A DNA stretch of 42,544 bases, from positions 1 to 42,544 of the forward strand of contig JALHQU010000036.1 in NCBI GenBank assembly GCA_022841795.1, in the 5' to 3' direction. Numbering within the stretch: position 1 is the first letter of the stretch; every line of letters begins with the position of its first letter. The notes under the pieces were generated by a model. It was given only the letters and a program-made list of their open reading frames with translations. It was not told the origin of the DNA and ran no database searches. Shown one piece after another: positions 8,178-16,194 of this stretch. The translations under genes and the position numbers were made by a program. Origin of the DNA: Fimbriiglobus sp. GTDB lineage: Bacteria > Planctomycetota > Planctomycetia > Gemmatales > Gemmataceae.

Positions 8178-8801
8178 ATGAGTTGGCGAATCCGGGGGGT
8201 GGTGGCCGCGGCGGGGGCGTTCGCCCTGTTCGCCGGCGGGTGCGCCAGCATCCCCCCGCTGGACAACCCGGTGGCGGTGCGGCCGGGGGTGACGGTGGAG
8301 AACCCCACCCCGACCACCGACGCGGCCACCCCGGAAGGGTACGCCGAGGTGTACGAGCGGGTGCTGGACGCGATGGACGACTACTTCGACCTGGTGCCGG
8401 GCAGCCGGTACGCCGGGGTGGTTCGCACATACCCGCGGGTGGCCCCGGGGTACGAGCAGCCGTGGAAGCCGGGCAGCCCGAGCAGCTACGAGCGGTGGCT
8501 GGCCACGTTCCAGACCATCCGGCACACGGCGGTGGCCCGCATCGAGGCCGGCGAGGGCGGCGGGTTCCGGGTGTACGTCGAGGTGTACAAGGAGCAGGAG
8601 AACCTGGGCCAGCCGATTTTAGCCGCGAGCAGTTCGGCGGCGTTCCGGGACGCGGGGGGGATCAGCCGGCAGGCGGAGCTGGTGAGCGGGCCGTCGGGTG
8701 CCGGCGGGCAGTGGTTCGCGGCCGGGTCGGCCCCGCACCGCGACTTCGCGTTCGAGCAGGCGATTTTGCGGAAGGTGCAGCGGCCGGCGACGCTGAAGTG
8801 A
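8178..8801 (+). CDS. Small lipoprotein of unknown function
   Basis: Product of 207 residues. The ATG at 8178 follows a G-rich stretch. An N-terminal signal (RIRGVVAAAGAFALFAGGC) places a likely lipidated Cys at 22. Conserved-looking blocks include YAEVYERVLDAMDDYFDLV, GVVRTYPRVAPGYEQPWKPG, RIEAGEGGGFRVYVEVYKE and APHRDFAFEQAILRK. They are compatible with a compact periplasmic domain resembling those of outer-membrane lipoproteins annotated only as hypothetical in planctomycetes. No enzymatic motif is seen. It is convergent with the FHA-GGDEF gene; a hairpin lies between. Confidence 0.75.
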   Translation: MSWRIRGVVAAAGAFALFAGGCASIPPLDNPVAVRPGVTVENPTPTTDAATPEGYAEVYERVLDAMDDYFDLVPGSRYAGVVRTYPRVAPGYEQPWKPGSPSSYERWLATFQTIRHTAVARIEAGEGGGFRVYVEVYKEQENLGQPILAASSSAAFRDAGGISRQAELVSGPSGAGGQWFAAGSAPHRDFAFEQAILRKVQRPATLK

Positions 8802-8808
8802 TTTGGAA

Positions 8809-8827
8809 CACCGGCGGGCCGCCGGTG
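8809..8827. terminator. Bidirectional hairpin between convergent genes
   Basis: CACCGGCGG and CCGCCGGTG form a perfect 9-bp stem around a single G, in the 38 bp between the lipoprotein and the FHA-GGDEF stops. No clear T-run. Confidence 0.5.
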
Positions 8828-8839
8828 CCACGAGCAAAT

Positions 8840-9745
8840 TCAGTACGCCACCCGGTTGCGGCCGCCGTTCTTCGCCTCGTACAGCCGCTGGTCGGCGGCG
8901 TCGAGCAGGTCGGTCGGGCTGATCACGTCGGCCGAACTCACCGCCACCCCGACGCTCACCGTCACCGGGATGTCCACCCCCTCGTACTCGAACCCGTGCC
9001 CCTCCACCGCCGCCCGCAGCCGCTCGCCGGCGGCCACCGCCGCCTCCACCCCCGTCTCCGGCAGCACGATGGCGAACTCCTCCCCGCCGTACCGGGCGAG
9101 CAACTCGTCCTTCCGCACCACCCCTTTCAGCAGGGCGGCCAACTGCCGCAGCACGGTGTCCCCGGCCAGGTGCCCGTGGGTGTCGTTGATCCGCTTGAAG
9201 CGGTCGATGTCGAACAGGGCGAGGGCGAGCGGGCGGTCGTACCGCTGGGCGCGGGCCAGCTCGCGGTCCAGGAACTCGGTCAGGTACCGGCGGTTGTGCA
9301 CGCCGGTCAGGCCGTCCAGCACGGTCAGCCGGTAGATCTCCTCGTGGTACTCGGCCTCCAGGTTGCCGCCGGCCAGGAAGCGGTAGATGCAGTTGCCGAT
9401 CCGCAGGTAGTCGCCGTCCTCCAGCCGGGCCGCCTTGTTCGGCACGTTGTTCACGAACGTGCCGTTGGTGCTGCCCAGGTCCACCGCGAAGTACCCGTCC
9501 TCCCGGCACTCGATGCGGGCGTGGTTGCGGGACACGGACGCGTCGGTGTTGCGGATGTGGCAGTCGTCGGTGCGGCCGATCACCGCCCCCCCCTGGGGGA
9601 GGACGTACCGCTCGCCCATGTGCGGGCCGGTCGGGTAGATGTACACCAGGCAGGCGTCGGACACCTGCGCCGGCAGCGGGGTGAGCGCCCGCGCCGTCTT
9701 GTACGTCTGGTACGGGTCGAGGGCGGACGGGACGTTCGGGGTCAT
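8840..9745 (-). CDS. FHA-GGDEF protein, probable diguanylate cyclase
   Basis: Product of 301 residues from the ATG at 9745. Residues about 33-125 form an FHA phosphopeptide-binding domain (GRTDDCHIR, SVSRNHARIE, DLGSTNGTFVNN). Residues about 138-300 form a GGDEF domain with FDIDRFKRINDTHGH, active-site GGEEF at 220-224 and the closing DQRLYEAKNGGRN. GGEEF is fully compatible with c-di-GMP synthesis. The inhibitory site upstream reads RKDE (211-214) instead of RxxD, so product inhibition may be weak or absent. The FHA domain suggests activation by a Thr-phosphorylated partner, and two Ser/Thr kinases are encoded in the window; that link is inference. Upstream is a small LEER-motif gene on the same strand. 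Confidence 0.92.
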   Translation of the reverse strand: MTPNVPSALDPYQTYKTARALTPLPAQVSDACLVYIYPTGPHMGERYVLPQGGAVIGRTDDCHIRNTDASVSRNHARIECREDGYFAVDLGSTNGTFVNNVPNKAARLEDGDYLRIGNCIYRFLAGGNLEAEYHEEIYRLTVLDGLTGVHNRRYLTEFLDRELARAQRYDRPLALALFDIDRFKRINDTHGHLAGDTVLRQLAALLKGVVRKDELLARYGGEEFAIVLPETGVEAAVAAGERLRAAVEGHGFEYEGVDIPVTVSVGVAVSSADVISPTDLLDAADQRLYEAKNGGRNRVAY

Positions 9746-9760
9746 GGGCGCAACGGGAAA

Positions 9761-9784
9761 GGAGCGGGGCGAGTGCCCCGCTCC
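9761..9784 (-). terminator. Hairpin upstream of FHA-GGDEF gene
   Basis: GGAGCGGGGC pairs with GCCCCGCTCC; on the minus strand it is followed by TTT. It lies between the small LEER-motif gene and the FHA-GGDEF gene and could end the transcript of the former. Confidence 0.5.
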
Positions 9785-9800
9785 GATTGGAGGTCGGCGA

Positions 9801-10028
9801 TCACAGGTACACGGGCGGCGACGACGACGGCGTGGGCGGGGAGGTCGGCGGCGGCGGCGAGACCACCACCGTGCCCCCACCCCCGGACGTCGGCGGGGGC
9901 GAGGTCGGCGGGCTGGTCGGGTCGCTCGGCGGGATGACCGAGTTCAGCATGGTGTACAACCCGGTGCCGAGGCTGGCCGGGTTCTCCCGCTCCTCCAGCC
10001 GGAGCAGGAACAGGGGCGAGTGGATCAT
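9801..10028 (-). CDS. Small proline-rich protein with LEER N-terminal motif
   Basis: Product of 75 residues from the ATG at 10028, with GGAG 8 nt upstream. It begins MIHSPLFLLRLEERENPASL. A leucine-rich start followed by L-E-(E/D)-R is seen at the N-terminus of many large surface or secreted planctomycete proteins. Here the remainder is only a Pro/Ser/Thr/Gly-rich low-complexity tail (PPSDPTSPPTSPPPTSGGGG). It may be a complete small protein or the remnant of a larger one. The tail pattern continues to the stop, with no sign of frameshift. Confidence 0.55.
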   Translation of the reverse strand: MIHSPLFLLRLEERENPASLGTGLYTMLNSVIPPSDPTSPPTSPPPTSGGGGTVVVSPPPPTSPPTPSSSPPVYL

Positions 10029-10373
10029 CGTGGGCTCCGTCGGGTGTTGCGGACGGTGTCGGGGGCGATCGGCCGCGGGTGTGCGTCGGATTCGCCGTGT
10101 GGTCTTGTAGCACTCGGTCGAGCGGCGGGCGTCCGGATTTGCCACCTTTTCCCCGACTCAGGCGGATGAGCAAAACGGGTGCGGCCGGGGCGCAATCGGC
10201 GGCCGGTTTGTGCGCCCGCGGGGGGCCGTTTTCCGCCGCCGCGCGAAGTGTAAACGGTGTTAACTTTCGGAACGGCCCGGCCCGGCGAATCCCCTCGAAT
10301 TTCAGGCATTCTGACCGGCGTGGCGTAGACTTCTCGGACTCGTCGCACCGCTTTTCGCCGCCGCGGAGCCGCC

Positions 10374-13169
10374 ATGACCGCCGCCCTCGTTGCCCAGCAA
10401 GGTACGGTTCGCAACTTCATCCCCGCCCGCGGGTCCGGGGGCACCGACGGCACCCCGGCCACCCCCGCCGCCCGCCTCCAGACGGCGTTCCACAAGATGC
10501 CCAAGGCGGGCGACGAGTTCGTCGGCTTCCGGCTGGTGAGCGAGCTCGGCCGCGGGTCGTTCGGGCGGGTGTTCCTGGCCGCCCAGAAGGAGCTGGGCGG
10601 GCGGCCGGTGGCGCTCAAGGTGTCGGCCGACCTGACCGGCGAGTCCCGCACCCTGGCCCGCCTCCAGCACACCAACATCGTGCCCGTGTACTCCGTCCAC
10701 CAGGACGGGGTGCTGCAGGCGGTGTGCATGCCGTACTTCGGCCGCACCACCCTGGCCGACGTCATCTCCCGCTGCCGGTCCGCCCCCACCCTGCCGGCCA
10801 CCGGCCTGGACCTGGTGCACACCCTGCGGGCGGACGGCGAGGACACCCGGCCGAACTCGCACCCGGACGCCGGCCGCACCCCGGACTCGGCCGCCCCGCC
10901 GGCCGAGCCGGACACCCGCACCGACGCGGTGTTCGCCCGGCTGGCGCGGATGAGCTACCCGGAGGCGGTGTGCTGGCTGGTGGAGCGGGTGGCGGACGGG
11001 CTGGCGCACGCGCACGAGCGGGGGGTGCTGCACCGGGACATCAAGCCGGCGAACGTGCTGCTCACCGACGACGGCCAGCCGATGCTGCTCGACTTCGGGG
11101 TGGCCGAGGAGCTGGCGGCGCGGGCGACGGCGGCCGGCGGGCGGGTGGGCGGCACCATCCCGTACATGGCCCCCGAGCACCTGGAGGAGGTGCGGGGCGT
11201 CGGCCTGCTGGTGGACCACCGCAGCGACATCTACTCGCTCGGGGTGATGCTGTTCGAACTGCTCACCGGCAAGCACCCGTTCCGCCAACTGCCGGCGACC
11301 GCCGACCTGCACGCCGAACTGCCCGCCCTGATCGCCGAGCGGACCGGGTGGGTGCCGGACGTACGGCGGCTGAACCCGGCGGTGCCGGCCGACCTGGAGG
11401 CGATCGTCCGCACCTGCGTGGCCGCCGACCCGGCGAAGCGGTACCAGTCGGCCGCCGACCTGCGGGACGACCTGGATCGGCACCGCCGCAGCGAGCCGCT
11501 GCGGGTGGCCCCGGACGCGGGGTTCGGCACGCGGGCGCGGAAGTGGGTGAAGCGGCACCCGCGGGCGGCCGCCCAGACGGCGGTGGCCGTCGGGGTGATC
11601 GCCACCGTCGCCCTCAGCCTGGGCACCATCGCCGCGTGGAAGCGGCTGGACGGCGAGCGGGCCGAGCGGACCCGGCGGGACGAGCAGCACGCGCGGGACC
11701 GGGCCGCCGCCCACGCCGCCGGCACGTTCGCCGACTTCCAGGCCGACTTCCGCCGCAGCAAGTACCTGCTCGCCGGGCAGATCCACAACCCGGTCTCCCG
11801 CACCGCCGGCATCGCCAAGATGACCGCCGCCCTCGAACGGTACACCCCGGCCGACCCGGACTGGCACCGCCGGCCGGCGGTGGCCGACCTGCCGGCCGAC
11901 GCCCGCACCGACCTGCGGGGGCTGCTGTCCGAGGCGTACCTGTTCCTCGCCCGCGGGGTGATGACCGCCGCCCCGGCCGACCCGGACAAGCTGGCCGAGG
12001 CCGCCCGGTACAACCGGCTGGCCGAGGCGGTGCTGGACGGCCCGGCCCCGAAGGCGGTACTCGTGCAGCGGGCCGAACTGCTCGGCCTGCTGAAGCAGGC
12101 GGAGGCGGCGGCCGCCGCCGAGAAGCTGGCGAACGAAACCCAGCTCGTCACCGCCGACGACCACTACCTGCAGGCGCACGAGTGGAGCGGGAACGGCCGG
12201 TACGCCGACGCCGTCCCGCTGTTCCGGAAGGCGGTGAAGCTGGACCCGGCCCACTACTGGGCGCACTTCGGGCTGGGGTTCGCCTACGCCCAGACCGGCC
12301 GGCCGGCCGACGCCCGCGGGTGCTACACCGCCGCCATCGCCCTGCGGCCGGAGTTCGTGTGGGCGTACCGCAACCGCGGGCTGGCCGCCCTGAACGTGTC
12401 CGCGTTCGACGACGCCGTCGCCGACCTGGACAGGGTGGTGGACCTGGAACCGGACTTCCTGCCCGCCCGCCTGGACCGGGCGCAGGCGCTGGACGGGGCG
12501 GGCAACCGCAAGGCCGCCCTCACCGACCTGACCGCCATCCTGGACGAACCGGACTCGGCCGGGCTGCACGTGCGAGCGTACCTGATGCGGGCGCGGGTGA
12601 AGCGGGCGCTGGGCGACGCGGTCGGGGCGAAGGCGGACGCCGACGCCGGGTTCGCCATCACCCCGACCGACGAGGTCGGCTGGCTGGTGCGGGCACACGC
12701 CCGCCTGGACGCCGACCCGGCCGCCGCCCTGGCCGACCTGGAGCAGGCCATCAAGCTGAACCCGCGGTCGCTGTCCGGCTGGCAGAACACGGCGTACATC
12801 CTGGACAAGCAGCGGCGGGACGCCGAATGCCTGCCGGTGCTGGACAAGCTGATCGCGATGGCCCCGAGCGTGGCCCTGTACCGCGGCGGGCGGGCGGTGC
12901 TGCTCGCCCGCATGGGGAAAGTGGACGAGGCGGTGCGGGCGGTGACGGACGTGGTGACCAAACAGCCGACCACCTACACCCTGTACCAGGCGACGAGCGT
13001 GTACGCCCTGGCCTCCCGCACCCGCCCGGAACACAAGGTGGAGGCCATGCGGTACCTGACCGCGTGCGTCCGAAGCGGGCAGGACCTGGACGAACTGCGG
13101 GCGGACAAGGACCTGGACCCGCTGCGGGACGAGCCGGAGTTCAAGAAGCTGGTGCCGGATAAGAAGTGA
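10374..13169 (+). CDS. Ser/Thr protein kinase with TPR tail
   Basis: Product of 931 residues. The kinase domain (about 50-370) has GRGSFG (59-64), Lys82, HRDIKPAN (220-227, D222) and DFG (240-242), and an unusual insert of ~60 residues between the N- and C-lobes (about 135-195, Pro/Asp/Thr-rich). A membrane segment spans about 400-422, and the remaining ~500 residues contain several TPR units (e.g. GRYADAVPLFRKAVKLDPAH, GRPADARGCYTAAIALRPEF, SAFDDAVADLDRVVDLEPDF). The TPRs point to protein-protein contacts outside the membrane. Kinases with TPR tails of this kind are typical and abundant in planctomycetes. The ATG at 10374 is the first plausible start; no clear ribosome site is visible. Confidence 0.92.
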   Translation: MTAALVAQQGTVRNFIPARGSGGTDGTPATPAARLQTAFHKMPKAGDEFVGFRLVSELGRGSFGRVFLAAQKELGGRPVALKVSADLTGESRTLARLQHTNIVPVYSVHQDGVLQAVCMPYFGRTTLADVISRCRSAPTLPATGLDLVHTLRADGEDTRPNSHPDAGRTPDSAAPPAEPDTRTDAVFARLARMSYPEAVCWLVERVADGLAHAHERGVLHRDIKPANVLLTDDGQPMLLDFGVAEELAARATAAGGRVGGTIPYMAPEHLEEVRGVGLLVDHRSDIYSLGVMLFELLTGKHPFRQLPATADLHAELPALIAERTGWVPDVRRLNPAVPADLEAIVRTCVAADPAKRYQSAADLRDDLDRHRRSEPLRVAPDAGFGTRARKWVKRHPRAAAQTAVAVGVIATVALSLGTIAAWKRLDGERAERTRRDEQHARDRAAAHAAGTFADFQADFRRSKYLLAGQIHNPVSRTAGIAKMTAALERYTPADPDWHRRPAVADLPADARTDLRGLLSEAYLFLARGVMTAAPADPDKLAEAARYNRLAEAVLDGPAPKAVLVQRAELLGLLKQAEAAAAAEKLANETQLVTADDHYLQAHEWSGNGRYADAVPLFRKAVKLDPAHYWAHFGLGFAYAQTGRPADARGCYTAAIALRPEFVWAYRNRGLAALNVSAFDDAVADLDRVVDLEPDFLPARLDRAQALDGAGNRKAALTDLTAILDEPDSAGLHVRAYLMRARVKRALGDAVGAKADADAGFAITPTDEVGWLVRAHARLDADPAAALADLEQAIKLNPRSLSGWQNTAYILDKQRRDAECLPVLDKLIAMAPSVALYRGGRAVLLARMGKVDEAVRAVTDVVTKQPTTYTLYQATSVYALASRTRPEHKVEAMRYLTACVRSGQDLDELRADKDLDPLRDEPEFKKLVPDKK

Positions 13170-13202
13170 CAGAAAGCGCACGCGGGGGACGCGGATTCCG
13201 GC

Positions 13203-13272
13203 CGGCAAAGTAGCAGGCACACTCCGTGTGCCGTCCGCGGACGGCACACGGAGTGTGCCTGCTACTTTGCCG
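13203..13272. repeat. Nested palindrome family A, copy 3
   Basis: A perfect 70-bp palindrome (every base pairs, centre between 13237 and 13238), longer than copies 1 and 2 but sharing the core GGCACACTCCGTGTGCCGT. It ends 1 bp before the stop codon of rplU and lies between rplU and the kinase gene, whose stops face each other. Confidence 0.92.
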
Positions 13273-13273
13273 C

Positions 13274-13582
13274 TCACCCGACGATCTGCTTCACCATCAC
13301 CCGCACGTACGGCTGGGTGTGGCCGCGGAGCCGGCGGACGTTCTTGCGGCGGCGGAACAACTGCGTCTGCACCTTGATGGTCGGGAAGTCCACCACCTCC
13401 ACCACCACCTTCGCCCCGGCCACCAGCGGCTGGCCGATCTTGGCTGTACCGCCGGACTCCACCAGCAGCACCTTCTCCAGCGTCAACTCCTGCCCGGCCT
13501 GGCACTCGCGGTAGTCGATGGTCAGGGTCTTGCCCTCTTCCGCCCGGTACTGGCGGGAGCCGTCTTCGAGGATCGCGTACAT
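13274..13582 (-). CDS. rplU: 50S ribosomal protein L21 (bL21)
   Basis: Product of 102 residues starting MYAILEDGSRQYRAEEGK; bL21 is usually about 103 residues and begins MYA. Other family landmarks are KVLLVESGGTAKIGQPLV and the basic FRRRKNVRRLRGHTQ segment that binds 23S rRNA. A GTG four codons upstream (13594) is an alternative start; neither has a strong Shine-Dalgarno. In most bacteria rplU is followed at once by rpmA (L27); here a palindrome and a convergent kinase gene follow instead, so rpmA must be elsewhere. Confidence 0.93.
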   Translation of the reverse strand: MYAILEDGSRQYRAEEGKTLTIDYRECQAGQELTLEKVLLVESGGTAKIGQPLVAGAKVVVEVVDFPTIKVQTQLFRRRKNVRRLRGHTQPYVRVMVKQIVG

Positions 13583-13670
13583 GGGTTGGGTCACACGGGT
13601 CGTCGCGGAAAATCAGAAGAGAGAATGATAGCGGCCCCCGCGGGGTTGACCAGCGGAAATTCCCCCTCTT

Positions 13671-13729
13671 GTTAGCCCGACGCGCCAGCGAGGGGTGCGT
13701 GTCTGCCCTCGCTGGCGCGTCGGGCTAAC
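13671..13729. repeat. Hairpin repeat, 24-bp perfect stem
   Basis: GTTAGCCCGACGCGCCAGCG begins the left arm (13671-13694), which pairs perfectly with 13706-13729 across an 11-nt loop. It lies between the divergent rplU and ParB-like genes. Only one copy is in the window; hairpins of this general sequence are, from memory, frequent in planctomycete genomes. Confidence 0.85.
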
Positions 13730-13823
13730 GAAGACACCGCCGTCGGTCGCTACCGACATCGCCGCTCCCGCCCGCCGCCCCACATACTGCTCATGGGTTC
13801 AATACCTAGTTTGAGGGATTGCC

Positions 13824-14387
13824 ATGCCCACGCCGTTCGAGTGCCGCACGCTGCCGATCGAGCAACTGATTCCGGCCCCGTACAACCCGCGGCGGGCGCT
13901 GAAGCCGACCGACAAGGCGTACCGCAAGCTGAGGCACAGCCTGGAGCGGTTCGGGCTGGTCGAACCGCTGGTGTGGAACGAGTTGTCCGGCCGGGTGGTC
14001 GGCGGGCACCTGCGGCTAACCATCCTGAAGGAACTCGGGTACGCCGAGGTGCCGGTGTCGGTGGTGCGGCTGACCGACCCGCAGGAGAAGGCGCTGAACG
14101 TGGTGCTGAACAACCAGGAAGCCCAGAACCGCTATGACACGGACAAACTGGCCGACCTGCTGACCGAACTTGCCGACCTACCCGAACTGGACGACACCGG
14201 GTTCGACGCCAACACGCTCCCCGCCCTGCGGTTCGACCCGCTGCCGGACCTGCCGCCCGACCCCCGCGACCCGGACCGGGTGGAGGTGACGCTGGTGATG
14301 ACCGCGGCCACGTTCGACCGGGCGCAGCGGCGGGTGGACGAGCTGGTGAGCGAGTTCGACCTGGAGAGTCACGTGCGGCGGGGGTGA
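13824..14387 (+). CDS. ParB-like N-terminal domain protein
   Basis: Product of 187 residues with GAGGGA 6 nt before the ATG. Residues 7-100 match the ParB/Spo0J N-terminal (ParB/sulfiredoxin fold) domain: IEQLIPAPYNPRR, then SLERFGLVEPLVWN, and the nucleotide-binding box GRVVGGHLRLTILKELG (the GEHRR-like position reads GGHLR). There is no helix-turn-helix DNA-binding domain of true ParB and no parA partner nearby. This resembles stand-alone ParB-domain proteins found with phage or modification genes, rather than a chromosome partition protein. Biochemical role unknown. Confidence 0.8.
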   Translation: MPTPFECRTLPIEQLIPAPYNPRRALKPTDKAYRKLRHSLERFGLVEPLVWNELSGRVVGGHLRLTILKELGYAEVPVSVVRLTDPQEKALNVVLNNQEAQNRYDTDKLADLLTELADLPELDDTGFDANTLPALRFDPLPDLPPDPRDPDRVEVTLVMTAATFDRAQRRVDELVSEFDLESHVRRG

Positions 14388-14393
14388 GGCCTC

Positions 14394-14465
14394 TTCGCTG
14401 GTGTCCGGCCTTCAGGCCGTCTGTCGAGCCACCCGAAAACGGGCTAAAGCCCGGACACCAGCGAA
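14394..14465. repeat. Inverted repeat between convergent genes
   Basis: TTCGCTGGTGTCCGG (14394-14408) pairs with CCGGACACCAGCGAA (14451-14465); a second small hairpin (GGCCTTCAGGCC region) lies inside. It fills the gap between the ParB-like gene and the glycosyltransferase gene and probably acts as a two-way terminator. Confidence 0.75.
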
Positions 14466-14466
14466 A

Positions 14467-15900
14467 TCACCCCACGCCCACCGGCACCGGCTGCGGTTCC
14501 GCCGTCACCTCCGACACCGCGGCCGCCTTCAACTCCTGCCGCAGCAACCCGGCCCCGATCACGAACCACACCCCCGCCCGCGCGTACACCAGCCCCGCCC
14601 GCAGCACCTCCCCCACCCGGTCGGACGACGCCCGGTCCGCCCCCAGCCCGTTGAACGCCAGCAGGTCGAACACCAGCGGGAACCCGAGGTAGATGATCAG
14701 GTCGGACAGCACGACGGCGGCGGTCAGCCGCGGACGGCGGCCGGCCAGCGGCACCAGCAGCACCGCCGCCCACAGCCACCACTGCGGGGAGAAGAACACC
14801 TGGAGCGAGATGAACAGCAGCACCGCCACCGCACACCGGCGAAGGACACTTTCCACGTCCGGCGGGCGGCGGAGAGCCATCCCCCCGACCACCGCCAGCA
14901 GCACCACCGCCCGGAACGCCGAACTCATGCCGCCGGCCAGAGCCAGCCCCGCCGGGATCACCCGCCCGTAGAAGATCCACCACTGCTCGGCCGGCCGGCT
15001 CATCTGGAACTTGAACGGCCCGAGTACCCCCTGTACGCCGTCCGACAGCAGCATCGGCAGGTACGAGGCGACGAGCGGGGTGGCGAACGCGGCGCACCAC
15101 CGCACCGCCTCCCGCACCGACCCGGCGGCGTACCGCAGCAGGATGGGCGCCATCACCAGCGGGTACAGCTTCAGAGCCACGGCCAAGCCGAGCAGAACCG
15201 CCCCCAGCAGCGGGCGGCGGCGGTCGGTGGCGGCGATGGCGAACAGGGTGAGCGCGGCCGGCAGGATGTCGTACCGGCTGCTGGTGAAGTACAGCACCGC
15301 CGGCAGCACCAGCAGCCACACCGGCCCCTTCGCCCGCCCGTTCGCCCCGACGCCGACGTGCGTCAGCCACATCACCCCGAGCAGGGCGGCCAGGAACACC
15401 ACCGAGTAAATCCGCTGCGACACCCGGAACGACCGCCACATCGCCCGGTCGGTGTCCGTCTGCGGCTCGTGGTGGCACACGTTGAACTGGTGGCCGTCGA
15501 GCACCGCCGGGCTGACCGGGCCGGCCGGCGGGTCGGACAGGCGGAACCCGAGGCGGAACAGGTACAGGGGCAGCGGCGGGTAGTCGGCGAAGTACCGCGG
15601 CTCCAGCGGTCGGTCGGCGGCGGCGTACTCGGGGAAGTCGGCCGGCTCGATGCCGTCGGGTTCGTCCGCCCGCCCGGCCAACCGCCCCCGCTCGGCGTTC
15701 AGCGACCGGAGCACGAACGTGGCGTCCTCGGCGTCGTCGTACACCACCCGCGCCCACCCGCCGGACAGCGGGTAGCGGGAATCGCCGGCCGCCAGCCCGC
15801 CGGGCGGCACGAACCGATCGGCCGGCTGCAGCCACCAGATGACGGCGAAGTACACGACGGGCAGCAGGAACGGCCAGTGCCGCAGTCCGGGTCGGGGCAT
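14467..15900 (-). CDS. Polytopic membrane protein, GT87-like glycosyltransferase
   Basis: Product of 477 residues from the ATG at 15900 (GAGG 8 nt upstream). It has about ten hydrophobic helices beginning with WPFLLPVVYFAVIWWL. A periplasmic segment contains EPRYFADYPPLPLYLFRLGF, and later loops include YFTSSRYDILPAALTLFAIA, LKLYPLVMAPILL and FFSPQWWLWAAVLLVPL. The YxP-L-x-LY and KLYP patterns and overall topology resemble the GT-C polyprenol-phosphate-mannose transferases of family 87 (DUF2029). The expected role would be sugar transfer on the outer face of the membrane. The acceptor cannot be predicted. Confidence 0.75.
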   Translation of the reverse strand: MPRPGLRHWPFLLPVVYFAVIWWLQPADRFVPPGGLAAGDSRYPLSGGWARVVYDDAEDATFVLRSLNAERGRLAGRADEPDGIEPADFPEYAAADRPLEPRYFADYPPLPLYLFRLGFRLSDPPAGPVSPAVLDGHQFNVCHHEPQTDTDRAMWRSFRVSQRIYSVVFLAALLGVMWLTHVGVGANGRAKGPVWLLVLPAVLYFTSSRYDILPAALTLFAIAATDRRRPLLGAVLLGLAVALKLYPLVMAPILLRYAAGSVREAVRWCAAFATPLVASYLPMLLSDGVQGVLGPFKFQMSRPAEQWWIFYGRVIPAGLALAGGMSSAFRAVVLLAVVGGMALRRPPDVESVLRRCAVAVLLFISLQVFFSPQWWLWAAVLLVPLAGRRPRLTAAVVLSDLIIYLGFPLVFDLLAFNGLGADRASSDRVGEVLRAGLVYARAGVWFVIGAGLLRQELKAAAVSEVTAEPQPVPVGVG

Positions 15901-15999
15901 GACGGGCCTCGGGGGCGGGGTCCGCGTCAACCGTAGTTCACGAATTTTGTGCCGGCGGCCGAACCCGCCGGGCGGTAAGGTATGCGGGAGACAGAACGA

Positions 16000-16159
16000 C
16001 CTCACCCCCCGGCCCCCTCTCCAAAATGGAGAGGGGGTGTTCAAGGGCGGATTGTGGACCGGGTCACGTTCGGCCGCTCGACGGGCGAGACGCTTCACCC
16101 GGAACCTGCCTCACTTGAACACCCCCTCTCCTCGTGGGAGAGGGGGCCGGGGGGTGAGG
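16000..16159. repeat. 160-bp paired-hairpin element (family B), copy 2
   Basis: Units at 16000-16045 and 16114-16159 face each other, each a hairpin with CCCCCTCTCC/GGAGAGGGGG arms. The loop of its right unit (CTCGTGGG) matches the left unit of copy 1 when inverted, and its left loop (CCAAAATGG) matches the right unit of copy 1, so this copy is in the opposite orientation. It separates two divergent genes, as copy 1 does. Confidence 0.85.
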
Positions 16160-16194
16160 TCTTCGGAACGTACACACCCTCCGGATCCCCCGCC

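Noticed and set aside
10302-13505. Very long open frame (over 1000 codons) on the minus strand opposite the TPR kinase
   Set aside because: It is antisense to a clear kinase-TPR protein; high GC keeps antisense frames open, and its translation is Arg/Gly/His-rich without domains.
13824-14387. Chromosome partition parB
   Set aside because: Only the N-terminal domain is present; no DNA-binding or dimer domain and no parA or parS nearby.
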